The position numbers were made by a program, and so were the translations under genes. From assembly GCF_009498275.1 (NCBI RefSeq), contig NZ_CP045643.1, positions 5,828,001 to 5,892,000 on the forward strand: a DNA stretch of 64,000 bases, in the 5' to 3' direction. The stretch is from Streptomyces fagopyri. Lineage in GTDB: Bacteria; Actinomycetota; Actinomycetes; Streptomycetales; Streptomycetaceae. The notes under the pieces are model-generated. The model did no database searches, was not told the DNA's origin, and saw only the letters and a program-made list of their open reading frames with translations. Shown one piece after another: positions 7,123-14,906 of this stretch; within the stretch, counting starts at the first letter, position 1, and every line of letters starts with the position of its first letter.

Positions 7123-8303
7123 GGGGCCACCTCCGGGAGCGCGGCCTGGCCGGTCGGATGCGCGGGCTCGCGCCCCCGCAGGGCTTCCGCCCGCAGCAGG
7201 GCCGCTCTGCGCAGGGCGGCGACCGCCGGATCGGCCGGGTCCCCGGCATCCCCGCGGGCCGCCGCCAGTACGTCGTCGACCGTGGTCAGACCGCCCAGCT
7301 CCGCGCGCAGTGACCGTCCCAGCGAGGTCACGGCGCCCTCCTCCCGGGAGCGGGCGCGGCAGTGGAAGGCGAGCTCGCAGGCGGCCAGGCATTCGGGGGC
7401 GTAGGCCGCGGGGACGGCATCGACCGCCGCCGTCAGCCGGTCCGCCGGGAGGCCGGGGGCGAAGCAGGTGCCCTCGGGGAGGGCGGCCGCGATGTCCTCG
7501 ACCCGGGTGAGTCGGTCCAGCTGGCGGCGGGTGACCGCGCGCTGCTTGCGGACGTCGACGGCGGACGCGGTCGGGAGGTTGGAGAAGTCCTTGGGGCAGA
7601 CCAGCAGCACGCGGTGGCGGACGTCGGGGACCGGGTCCAGGCGCGCGGCGACCTCCTCCAGCGCGAGGACGTACACCGCCGACTGGCGGGCGGCGGCCCC
7701 GACCTTCGCCGGATCGGCCGAGCCGTCCAGCAGGGGGAAGGACTTGATCTCGACGACCGTCCACGTCCCGTCGGGGTGCACGACGACGGCGTCCGGTTCG
7801 AGGAAGGCGGGGGAGCCCGCGACGTCGAGGGCGAGCATGGGGTGGTCGAGCAGGGTCCAGACGCCCGCGGCGCAGGCGTCGCGCAGCGCCAGCGCGGTAC
7901 GGGCCGTGCGGCCCTCGGGGCCGGCGGCGGTCAGGTCGGGGACGGTTCCGGCCCGGGGCGGTTCCGCGCCCGGGTCCAGATTCTCGTGCACGAGGCGCAG
8001 CAGCTCCGCGCCGCCGTCCGCCTTGACCCGCGCCTCGAACGCGTTGCCCCGCATGAAGGCGAACTGCGACTGGCCGAAGGAGGCCGGCGAGCCCAGCCCC
8101 TCCGCCAGCCCGGCCTTGTCGACGCCCGCGCCGTCGAGCAGGGCGCGCCGCTCGCACCCGGGGTTCGCGGCGAGCGCCGCGAGGGCCCGGGCGTCCAGCG
8201 CCTTGGGCGGGACGGCGGGGCCGCGCAGCTCAGCGAGTCTTCCCCAGACTCCCGGCTTCGCTGGAGGAGGGGAGATCCCAGTCCGCAGCTCCGTCCCCCG
8301 CAT
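7113..8303 (-). CDS. RecB-family (PD-(D/E)xK) nuclease with Fe-S cysteines
   Basis: About 396 residues. The nuclease core is visible: an Asp in EPDAVVV (D171), then VVEIKSF with E185 and K187, then RQSAVYVLAL, the QxxxY helix typical of RecB-type nucleases (Q207, Y211). Four cysteines are placed as in Fe-S nucleases of the AddB/Cas4/Dna2 group: C50 before the core and C305, C309, C315 after it (CLAACELAFHC). Expected activity is metal-dependent cleavage of DNA ends or single strands. The start is uncertain: ATG 8303 is used, with GTG 8318 and upstream starts also possible. Every option overlaps the 3' end of the PAP2 gene. The stop overlaps the TTG start of the next gene. Together with the downstream helicase it resembles a split Dna2-like machine. 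Confidence 0.75.
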   Translation of the reverse strand: MRGTELRTGISPPPAKPGVWGRLAELRGPAVPPKALDARALAALAANPGCERRALLDGAGVDKAGLAEGLGSPASFGQSQFAFMRGNAFEARVKADGGAELLRLVHENLDPGAEPPRAGTVPDLTAAGPEGRTARTALALRDACAAGVWTLLDHPMLALDVAGSPAFLEPDAVVVHPDGTWTVVEIKSFPLLDGSADPAKVGAAARQSAVYVLALEEVAARLDPVPDVRHRVLLVCPKDFSNLPTASAVDVRKQRAVTRRQLDRLTRVEDIAAALPEGTCFAPGLPADRLTAAVDAVPAAYAPECLAACELAFHCRARSREEGAVTSLGRSLRAELGGLTTVDDVLAAARGDAGDPADPAVAALRRAALLRAEALRGREPAHPTGQAALPEVAPCR

Positions 8304-9267
8304 CCGTGGGAGGGACACCGGGGTCGGCTCCCGGTCCGGTGCGGGACTCGCGCTGTCGGGGAATGCGTTCACCCGTGGAAGTCTGGCATCCGGCACTGAC
8401 AATCGGGGAACCCGCGTCGTGAGAGGCGCCCGCGGCCCCTGGGATCCGGGCGCTCAGGCGTGTCTTCACGAGGTCCGCGAGGCGTGTCACCCACGGCGTG
8501 AGCAGCAGCCCCGCTCCCATCACCGCGACGCCGGCGACGGCGTCGAGGAAGTAGTGGTTGGCCGTGCCCATCACGACGATCGTGGTGAGCAGCGGGTACG
8601 CGATGCCCGCGAGCCGGACGACGCGGGTGCGGCCGTAGCGCCACAGCATCACCCCGCACCACAGCGACCAGCCCACGTGCAGGCTCGGCATCGCCGCGTA
8701 CTGGTTCGTCATGCCGCCCAGACCGCGTGGGGCGCTCGCCTCGCCGCCCCACCAGCCGTACGAGCTGTACTGGGCCATCGTGTCGACGAAGCCGTGGCCG
8801 GCCGAGAGCAGCCGGGGCGGGCAGGTCGGCATCAGGGTGAAGCCGATCAGGCCGATCAGGGTGGACGTCATCAGCCACGTGCGGGCCGCGCGGTACAGCA
8901 CGGCACGGGAGCGGAAGAGCCAGATCAGGATGGCGGGCGTCACCAGGTAGTGCAGTGACGCGTACCAGAAGTCGGCGGGCACACCGAGCCAGGCCTCGCG
9001 GGTGAACAGTCGGTTGAGCGGGTGCTCGGCGTTGAGGTGGAGCGCCTTCTCGATACGCAGGATCTCCAGGCCGTGGCCGACGGCGCTGTCCGTGTTGCCC
9101 CGGGCGAGCAGCCGGCCCGCCGAGTACGACGCGTACACCAGGACTATCAGCGGCAGCTCGGTCCACCAGCGCAGGCGGAGGTCAGGTGCGGAGGGACGCA
9201 GCTCGGTCCACCGGCGGTGCCGGGCGCGCGGTGCCGTCCCGGTCTGCCGTGCATCGGTCTGCGGCAT
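8230..9267 (-). CDS. PAP2-family membrane phosphatase / phosphotransferase
   Basis: A 345-residue integral membrane protein with about six hydrophobic segments. PAP2-type catalytic motifs are present in the order of the Aur1/inositolphosphotransferase-like branch: AAMPSLHVGWS (in place of PSGH) and MGTANHYFLDAVAG, with the His and Asp of motif 3. It probably hydrolyses or transfers a lipid-linked phosphate at the membrane. The start ATG 9267 is chosen because GGGGGAGGG lies seven bases upstream; an upstream in-frame start at 9366 lacks this. The last about 70 residues are a hydrophilic Pro/Gly/Ser tail whose coding sequence overlaps the start of the nuclease gene. Confidence 0.8.
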   Translation of the reverse strand: MPQTDARQTGTAPRARHRRWTELRPSAPDLRLRWWTELPLIVLVYASYSAGRLLARGNTDSAVGHGLEILRIEKALHLNAEHPLNRLFTREAWLGVPADFWYASLHYLVTPAILIWLFRSRAVLYRAARTWLMTSTLIGLIGFTLMPTCPPRLLSAGHGFVDTMAQYSSYGWWGGEASAPRGLGGMTNQYAAMPSLHVGWSLWCGVMLWRYGRTRVVRLAGIAYPLLTTIVVMGTANHYFLDAVAGVAVMGAGLLLTPWVTRLADLVKTRLSARIPGAAGASHDAGSPIVSAGCQTSTGERIPRQRESRTGPGADPGVPPTDAGDGAADWDLPSSSEAGSLGKTR

Positions 9268-9537
9268 CCGATCGCCCTCCCCCATCTGCTCGTAGTGCCC
9301 CGGCGATCCCGCCGGTGGCCGCACCGGCGGTGCGCGAGCGATCGCTCGCGGCGTGTCGGTGCGCAAGTCTGTTCGTGACGATGCGTGGCCGCACCGGATT
9401 TTACGGTGTATGCGAACGGCCCTGGGAAGCGCCCCCGGTCGTCAAGGACGCAGAGATCGCCCGGCGGGTTGCTCCTCTCGGGGGTGCGCGATGATGGAGT
9501 GACCCATTTATCCGGCGAATCGGAAAGGCTTCCCCTC

Positions 9538-10134
9538 ATGGCACCGCGCATCCTGCTGGCTCGGCACGGACAGACGGCGTGGTCGCTGTCCGGCAAGCAC
9601 ACCGGCAGGACCGACGTACCGCTGCTGGAGGAGGGCCGGCGCGGAGCCGGGACACTGGGTGAGCGACTGCACCGGGCGCCCTTCGACGGGCTCCCGGGGG
9701 CGGAGGTGCTCACCAGCCCGCTGGCACGCGCGCGTGAGACGTGCGAGCTGGCCGGATTCGGGGAGCGCGCCATCTCCTGGGACACGCTGATGGAGTGGGA
9801 CTACGGCACGTACGAGGGGATGACCCCGGCCGAGATCCAGGCCGTACGCCCGGGCTGGTTCATCTGGCGCGACGGCGTGCCCGGGGGCGAGACGCTGGAG
9901 CAGGTCACCGCGCGCGCGGACGAGGTCGTGGCCCGTGCCCGTGCCGCGGACCGCGACGTGCTGGTCTTCGCGCACGGCCACATCCTGCGTTCGATCGGCG
10001 CCCGCTGGCTGGGCCTCCCGCTCGACTTCGCCGCCCGGATCCGTCTCAACCCGACCTCCCTGTCGGTGCTCGGCTGGGCCTACGGGGAGCCCGCCATCGA
10101 GTCCTGGAACGACCTCGGACACCTGACGGTGTAG
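9538..10134 (+). CDS. histidine phosphatase (phosphoglycerate-mutase fold)
   Basis: A 198-residue cytosolic enzyme. It has the RHG motif at residues 9-11 ([10 protein letters not shown]) with the catalytic His, a second conserved Arg in [15 protein letters not shown], Glu in [10 protein letters not shown] and the second His in [10 protein letters not shown]. Length and motifs match small broad-specificity histidine phosphatases of the GpmB/CobC type. The substrate cannot be told. Start ATG 9538 follows GGAAAGG at about nine bases. It is divergent from the PAP2 gene and convergent with the HTH/TPR regulator. Confidence 0.88.
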   Translation: MAPRILLARHGQTAWSLSGKHTGRTDVPLLEEGRRGAGTLGERLHRAPFDGLPGAEVLTSPLARARETCELAGFGERAISWDTLMEWDYGTYEGMTPAEIQAVRPGWFIWRDGVPGGETLEQVTARADEVVARARAADRDVLVFAHGHILRSIGARWLGLPLDFAARIRLNPTSLSVLGWAYGEPAIESWNDLGHLTV

Positions 10135-10177
10135 GTCGGGCCCGCCCCTTCCCGCTGTCTCCGCCCGTCGCGTTGAT

Positions 10178-10264
10178 GTCGGGTCCGCGCGTTGGCGTCG
10201 GTCCGGCCTTTCGCGTCGGTCCGGCCTTTCATGTCGGGTCCGCGCGCTCACGTCGGGTCCGCTC
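10178..10264. repeat. 18-19-bp degenerate tandem repeat
   Basis: About five units beginning GTCGG(G)TCCG follow one another (near 10178, 10197, 10215, 10233, 10252) in the spacer between two convergent genes. Units two and three are nearly identical (GTCGGTCCGGCCTTTC). No hairpin or coding role is evident. Confidence 0.75.
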
Positions 10265-10362
10265 CTCCGAGGCCGGTGCCGTGCCGGGTGCCCCCGCCGA
10301 CGGGACGTGGCGGACACGGCACGGGGGAACGCGGGGGAGAGGAGTCCGTCCGGTGGGGCGGC

Positions 10363-11868
10363 TCACGCGGTCCGCGGCAGGCCGGCGTGGCGCTCCAGGA
10401 ACGCGCGGACGCCCGACGCCCTGCGGTGCGGCAGCAGCACCCGCGCGGTGGCCGCCAGCATGGTCTGGATGCGGGACGACTGGACCTCGCCCAGCAGGTC
10501 GAGGACGCGCAGCCCCGCGACGGCGGCCTCGTCGGGGCGGCCGCCGCGGGCGAGGTCGTCGGCGAGTTCCGCGGTGTAGAGGGCGATGTTGCGGGTGAAG
10601 TGCGGATCCTGGAGGTGTGCCGCGCGACGGGCGTGACGGGCCGCGCGCGGCCAGTCGCCCAGCGTGGACCAGCACTGCGCCTCCAGGCCCTCCAGTTCGG
10701 CCTCTCCGTAGAAGGTCATCCACTCGGGATCGCTCTGCGAGGGGCCGCGCTCGAAGAGGGCCTGGGCGCGGACGAGTGCCCGTTCGCACTCCGCGCGGTC
10801 GGCGAGCCCCGCCCAGCCGCCCGCCTCGCGCAGCGCGAGCAATGAGAGCAGCCGCGAGGAGCCGAGCGGGCGCGCCGCCCGCTGCGCCGCCTGCGCGGCG
10901 CGCACCGCCTCGCGCGGGCGGCCGGCGTCGCGCGCGAGGAAGGCCGTGTTGCAGAAGGCGTGTGCCTCCAGGCCCGGGTCGCCCGACATCCGCGCGGTCG
11001 CCAGTGCCTCGGCGTAGTGCGAGCGGGCGTCGTCGAAACGCCCGGAGTCGTGTGCCAACCAGCCCACCGAGATGGCCAGTTCGCCCGCCCCCGCGTACAG
11101 CCGGTCGGCGGTCCGCTGACGGGTGGTGCCCGCGTCGAGCAGTTCGTACGCGGTGCGCAGGGGTGCGGCGGCCCGCCGGTAGAGGCCGTCGGCCCCGTGC
11201 CGGTCGTCGAGCAGCCGGATGCTTCGTACGGCCTCTTCGAGGGCGCCCGCCTCGGTCGTCCCCACCCGGTGGACGCGGCGGTCCGCGGCTTCGGCGGTAC
11301 CGCCGAACGTGCCCGCGAACGGGCCCAGTGTGGCTGCCGCCATGGTGGCGGTGCCTCCGGTCATGAATGCGCGACGCTGCACGTCGCTCTCCTCGTGGTT
11401 CTGTTCATGGTGCTGGTGCTGGTGCGGGTCATGCGGGTTGTACAGGTCATGTGGGTCGTGCGGGGCATGCGGATTCTGCGTGGTCTCATACGTCTCGCAC
11501 GCCCCTTCCGTCTCACCCGTGGTGCGCGTAAGGCTTGTGGTGTGCGCGGGGGGCTCTTCGTCCGCTTCGCGCGCCCCTCGTCCGCGCACGGACGAGCGGG
11601 GCGAGAAGCCCAGGTCGGTCAGCGTGCGGCCGGGGAACATGTGCAGGAACACCCGCTCGTACGCGTAGTTGGGACAGCGGATCTCGCCGGCCTCCACCCG
11701 CCCGACATAGCGCGCGTCGCAGCTGACCCGCTCGCCGATCTCGCGCGCCGCCCGCCGTACCGCCGCGGCGAACTCGCCCGGCGAGCGCTGTCCGCGCAGC
11801 CGCCGGAAGGCGAGGTTCGGCCGCGGTGGCCGGGGGGACGGGGACGAGGTCATCGTTGACGACGCCAT
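10363..11868 (-). CDS. HTH plus TPR regulator, NsdA/NsdB-like
   Basis: A 501-residue protein. Residues about 15-85 form an XRE-like DNA-binding region (SPGEFAAAVRRAAREIGE, VSCDARYVGRVEAGEI). A linker of about residues 120-165 is very His/Asp/Pro-rich. An RRAFMTGGTATMAAATL segment resembles a Tat signal but lies internally. The remaining half is made of TPR-like helical repeats (SHYAEALATARMSGDPGLEAHAFCN and similar). This layout matches Streptomyces developmental and antibiotic-repressor proteins such as NsdA and NsdB; which one cannot be decided from the sequence. Start ATG 11868 has GAGAGGG upstream. The 5' region (11869-12153) carries several spaced TGCCAT words that could be regulatory. 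Confidence 0.72.
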   Translation of the reverse strand: MASSTMTSSPSPRPPRPNLAFRRLRGQRSPGEFAAAVRRAAREIGERVSCDARYVGRVEAGEIRCPNYAYERVFLHMFPGRTLTDLGFSPRSSVRGRGAREADEEPPAHTTSLTRTTGETEGACETYETTQNPHAPHDPHDLYNPHDPHQHQHHEQNHEESDVQRRAFMTGGTATMAAATLGPFAGTFGGTAEAADRRVHRVGTTEAGALEEAVRSIRLLDDRHGADGLYRRAAAPLRTAYELLDAGTTRQRTADRLYAGAGELAISVGWLAHDSGRFDDARSHYAEALATARMSGDPGLEAHAFCNTAFLARDAGRPREAVRAAQAAQRAARPLGSSRLLSLLALREAGGWAGLADRAECERALVRAQALFERGPSQSDPEWMTFYGEAELEGLEAQCWSTLGDWPRAARHARRAAHLQDPHFTRNIALYTAELADDLARGGRPDEAAVAGLRVLDLLGEVQSSRIQTMLAATARVLLPHRRASGVRAFLERHAGLPRTA

Positions 11869-12153
11869 GGCCGGGCCCTCTCTTGCGAACCGTCGAACCA
11901 TGCCGGAAGCGGGGCGAAATGCCTGTGTCATGCCATGTGGTGCCCTGCTCCGGCGGAGCAAGAACGTACCTGCTGTGACGACGTCGCCACGCTGGGTTTG
12001 GCTACAAACCGGATATCTCATCCATGATCTGCCATGAACTGCCATCCTTTGCGGCGCTGTTCCGCCGTAGCCGTTGACGTTCTGACGCGTTGAACCGGGT
12101 GGACCGGGAGCGCACCCGAACTCCCGACCCGCTCGTGCAGGAGGAGGGGTTCC

Positions 12154-12597
12154 GTGTTGGAGGCCGGGTTGGAGAGCACCGAGTTCCGTAGACCGCTGTC
12201 GACCGCCGCGTACGGGTCGTCCCCGGGGTACGGCGCCCCACCGCAGCCCGTCGCCGGCTGCGACCTGGTGACCGTTCCGGCACGCCAGGGCCTGGAGGCG
12301 GTCGACATTCTCCGCCGGGGCGCCTGCGAATCCGTCGGGCCGGTCCTGCTCGACGGCGGCTGCGACACCCTCGGCTTCCTGGTGCCTCCGGGCACCGCCG
12401 ACGCCTGGGACGTGCCGGGCAGCACCTGCACACAGACCGTCGGCCGCGGCCCGTATCCCGCGCCCGAGCCGCCCGTCGAGGGCTCGGACTGGCTGCTGCC
12501 ACCGGGGGAGGCGGACCTCGCGACCGACCCGGTGGTCCTGCGGGCGGCGCTGGGCGAGGCCGCACGGCTCATCGAGGCCGCGGACAACTGTCGCTGA
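12154..12597 (+). CDS. small conserved protein, primase/polymerase-like fragment fold
   Basis: A 147-residue protein with GTG start and a strong GGAGGAGG-type site just upstream. The pattern CDLVTVPARQGLEAVDIL, GPVLLDGGCDTLGFLVPPGTA, SDWLLPPGEADLATDP, LRAALGEAARLIEAA runs parallel to the core of the primase-like protein at 2429-3370 (FDVVNVPAIFG, GPVAVFRGRMLLF, SPGTA, RWLVAPD). I infer a shared fold, but the catalytic residues needed for primase activity are not evident. Cysteines at several points (CDLV, GACES, GGCDT, STCTQ) are a further oddity. Function unknown. Confidence 0.7.
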   Translation: MLEAGLESTEFRRPLSTAAYGSSPGYGAPPQPVAGCDLVTVPARQGLEAVDILRRGACESVGPVLLDGGCDTLGFLVPPGTADAWDVPGSTCTQTVGRGPYPAPEPPVEGSDWLLPPGEADLATDPVVLRAALGEAARLIEAADNCR

Positions 12598-12651
12598 GCG
12601 CTCCGCGGCGGCCGTTGGGCCGACCGTCCCGGAGCCCCTGATAATGGCCGC

Positions 12652-13521
12652 ATGGGAAGGTCGAAGAACGCGCGACGCGGCCAGGCGGCCGCCGAGCCCC
12701 TCGTCGAGACGGTCGACGGCGGGCTCGCCGAGCTGATACCCGACCGGGACCGCCCGCGCGCCTGGACCCTGCTGATCGACGGTGCCCCGCAGTCCCACGT
12801 CGACCTCGACGACCCCGCCCACCTGAGCTTCGAGTACCAGCGGCGCCTCGGTCACGTCATCGACCTGGTCGCGCCGCCCGGCAAGCCGGTGCACGCCGTG
12901 CACCTCGGCGGCGGAGCCTTCACGCTCGCCCGCTACACCGCCGCGACCCGCCCCCGTTCCACCCAGCAGATCGTCGAACGCGACGGTGCCCTCGTCCAAC
13001 TCGTCCGGCGGGAACTCCCCTTGGACCCCAACGCGCGTGTCCGGGTGCGCTCGGTGGACGCCCGTGAGGGGCTCGCGAAGGTGCCGGACGGCTGGGCGGA
13101 CCTGGTCATCGCCGATGTGTTCAGCGGCGCGCGGACCCCGGCCCACCTGACCTCCGTGGAGTTCCTGGACGACGTCCGCAGGGTCGTCAAAACCGGTGGC
13201 CTGTACGCCGCCAATCTCGCCGACGGACCCCCGCTGGCCCATCTGCGCGGTCAGATCGCCACCGCCGCGGCGGTCTTCCCCGAGCTGGCCCTCGTCGCCG
13301 ACCCGACGGTGCTGCGCGGGAAGCGCTTCGGCAACGCCGTCCTCGTCGCCTGCGACCGGCCGTTGCCGCTGGCCGAACTCACCCGCCGCGCGGCCTCGGA
13401 CCCGCACCCCGGAAGGGTCGAACACGGCAGGCAGCTCGCCGACTTCACCGGGGGAGCGGTACCGGTCCTGGACGCGGCGGCGGTGGCGTCCCCGGCTCCA
13501 CCGCCCTCGGTGTTCCGCTGA
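12652..13521 (+). CDS. spermidine-synthase-like methyltransferase-fold protein
   Basis: A 289-residue cytosolic protein with the Rossmann fold of the spermidine synthase family: nucleotide-binding strand VHAVHLGGGAFTLARY, acidic ligand VERDGALVQLVRREL, VRSVDAREGL, and DLVIADVFSGARTP. Many Streptomyces carry such single-domain 'spermidine synthase' proteins whose real substrate is unknown; the full polyamine-binding set is not clear here, so SAM- or dcSAM-dependent transfer is the safest statement. It ends 22 bases before the convergent gene at 13544. Confidence 0.8.
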   Translation: MGRSKNARRGQAAAEPLVETVDGGLAELIPDRDRPRAWTLLIDGAPQSHVDLDDPAHLSFEYQRRLGHVIDLVAPPGKPVHAVHLGGGAFTLARYTAATRPRSTQQIVERDGALVQLVRRELPLDPNARVRVRSVDAREGLAKVPDGWADLVIADVFSGARTPAHLTSVEFLDDVRRVVKTGGLYAANLADGPPLAHLRGQIATAAAVFPELALVADPTVLRGKRFGNAVLVACDRPLPLAELTRRAASDPHPGRVEHGRQLADFTGGAVPVLDAAAVASPAPPPSVFR

Positions 13522-13543
13522 CACCCGCCCGCCGGATCCGACG

Positions 13544-14089
13544 CTAGTAGGTGCCGATCTCCACCCGCGGCGGCCCGTCGTGCCACGTGCAGAACACCGA
13601 CACCCGATCCGCTCCCGAGGTGAACTCCACCCGGATCCACGACTCGGTCTTCCACACCTGTATCGACCAGCCCGAGCCCGGCGTCGCGGAGACGAGCGTC
13701 GCGGAGGCCGTGCCAAGGTCGAAGACCGCCCGCCCGCCGTCGGTGTCGTAACTCTTGACCCGACCCGACTGACCGGCCTGTGCGGAGGGGCTCGGACCCG
13801 GCCCGGAGGACGGCGACTTCGAGGGCGAGGGGGCGGCGGACGGCCGCCGGCTCCGCTCCGGCCGCGGGGCCGCCGTAGCGTGCGGAGTCCCGGTCCGGCC
13901 GGTCGGGGACGGGAGCGGCTTGGCCTTCTGCGTGGTGGGTTCGCCCACCGTGACGGGCAGCGCCCGCGGCGGGTCGTACGCCGTCCCCGTCATGACCGTG
14001 TGGACACCCCACCACGACAGCGTGACCGCCGCGCCCGTGGCGAGCGTCCAAGCCAGTACGTGTACGAGTCCTCTGCGCATCGCGGCCAT
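13544..14089 (-). CDS. membrane-anchored extracytoplasmic protein, unknown
   Basis: A 181-residue protein with one N-terminal hydrophobic segment (about residues 8-34, VLAWTLATGAAVTLSWW), a Pro/Ser/Lys-rich linker (about 45-105) and a C-terminal beta-rich domain with WSIQVWKTESWIRVEF and a single Cys (VFCTWHDG). The layout suggests an anchored domain held outside the membrane. The start could be ATG 14089 (GAGG four bases upstream) or ATG 14080. It is divergent from the response regulator gene, so it may be a target or sensor partner of that system; this is inference. Confidence 0.75.
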   Translation of the reverse strand: MAAMRRGLVHVLAWTLATGAAVTLSWWGVHTVMTGTAYDPPRALPVTVGEPTTQKAKPLPSPTGRTGTPHATAAPRPERSRRPSAAPSPSKSPSSGPGPSPSAQAGQSGRVKSYDTDGGRAVFDLGTASATLVSATPGSGWSIQVWKTESWIRVEFTSGADRVSVFCTWHDGPPRVEIGTY

Positions 14090-14189
14090 ACTGCCTCACG
14101 CGCCCCACGGGTGTCTCGTTCCCTTCGCGCGGCCGGAGTTGTCCACAGGCGCCGGACCGGCATCGCACGGATGGCGTACGGTGCCGCCC

Positions 14190-14906
14190 ATGGCAAGTGT
14201 GCTCGTGGTCGAGGACGACCAGTTCGTACGCTCGGCCCTCATCCGGCATCTGACCGACGCCTCGCACACCGTGCGCAGCGTCGGCACCGCGCTCGAGGCG
14301 CTGCGCGAGGTCGCTCATTTCCCCTTCGACGTCGTCATCCTGGACCTCGGTCTGCCCGATCTGGACGGGGCCGAGGCGCTCAAGATGCTGCGCGGCATCA
14401 CCGACGTGCCCGTGATCATCGCCACCGCCCGGGACGACGAGACGGAGATCGTCCGCCTGCTGAACGACGGCGCGGACGACTATCTGACCAAGCCGTTCTC
14501 GGTCGAGCACCTGTCCGCGCGGATGGCCGCCGTCCTGCGCCGCTCGCGGTCGGTGGGGGAGACGCCCGCGTCGCCGGTCATCCGGGTCGGCGGCCTGGCC
14601 ATCGACCCGCTGCGCCGCCGGGCCGAGCTGGACGGCGCCCGACTGGACCTCACCCGGCGGGAGTTCGACCTGCTCGCCTTCCTCGCCGGCCGGCCCGGCG
14701 TCGTCGTGGCCCGCAAGGAGTTGCTCGCCGAGGTGTGGCAGCAGTCGTACGGGGACGACCAGACCATCGACGTCCATCTGTCCTGGCTGCGGCGGAAGCT
14801 GGGCGAGACGGCGGCGAGGCCGCGTTATCTCCACACCCTGCGCGGTGTCGGCGTGAAGCTGGAGCCACCGCGGACGGAGTTCCCGCGAGCGGAGCCGCCG
14901 CTGTGA
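14190..14906 (+). CDS. OmpR-family response regulator
   Basis: A 238-residue two-component regulator. The receiver domain (1-115) has acidic residues E8-D9-D10, phospho-acceptor D52 (VVILDLGLPD) and K101 (LTKPF). The winged-helix DNA-binding domain follows (about 130-225; LDLTRREFDLLAFLA, IDVHLSWLRRKLGE, LRGVGVKLE). The start ATG 14190 begins the receiver directly; the upstream frame has no homology. The sensor kinase gene starts at the overlapping GTGA, so the two are translationally coupled. No target is known from the sequence. Confidence 0.93.
   Translation: MASVLVVEDDQFVRSALIRHLTDASHTVRSVGTALEALREVAHFPFDVVILDLGLPDLDGAEALKMLRGITDVPVIIATARDDETEIVRLLNDGADDYLTKPFSVEHLSARMAAVLRRSRSVGETPASPVIRVGGLAIDPLRRRAELDGARLDLTRREFDLLAFLAGRPGVVVARKELLAEVWQQSYGDDQTIDVHLSWLRRKLGETAARPRYLHTLRGVGVKLEPPRTEFPRAEPPL

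Noticed and set aside
7123..8157. Apparent 345-codon upstream extension of the middle operon protein
   Set aside because: It is the alternative frame of the nuclease gene; TTG 7122 with GGAGG is the better start.
4097..8303. AddAB/RecBCD recombination complex
   Set aside because: The helicase is far too small, and a UvrD-type helicase with Chi-recognition domains is not seen.
11869..13716. Apparent upstream extension of the HTH-TPR regulator to over 1100 residues
   Set aside because: It runs antisense through two well-supported plus-strand genes; the ribosome site at 11868 fixes the start.
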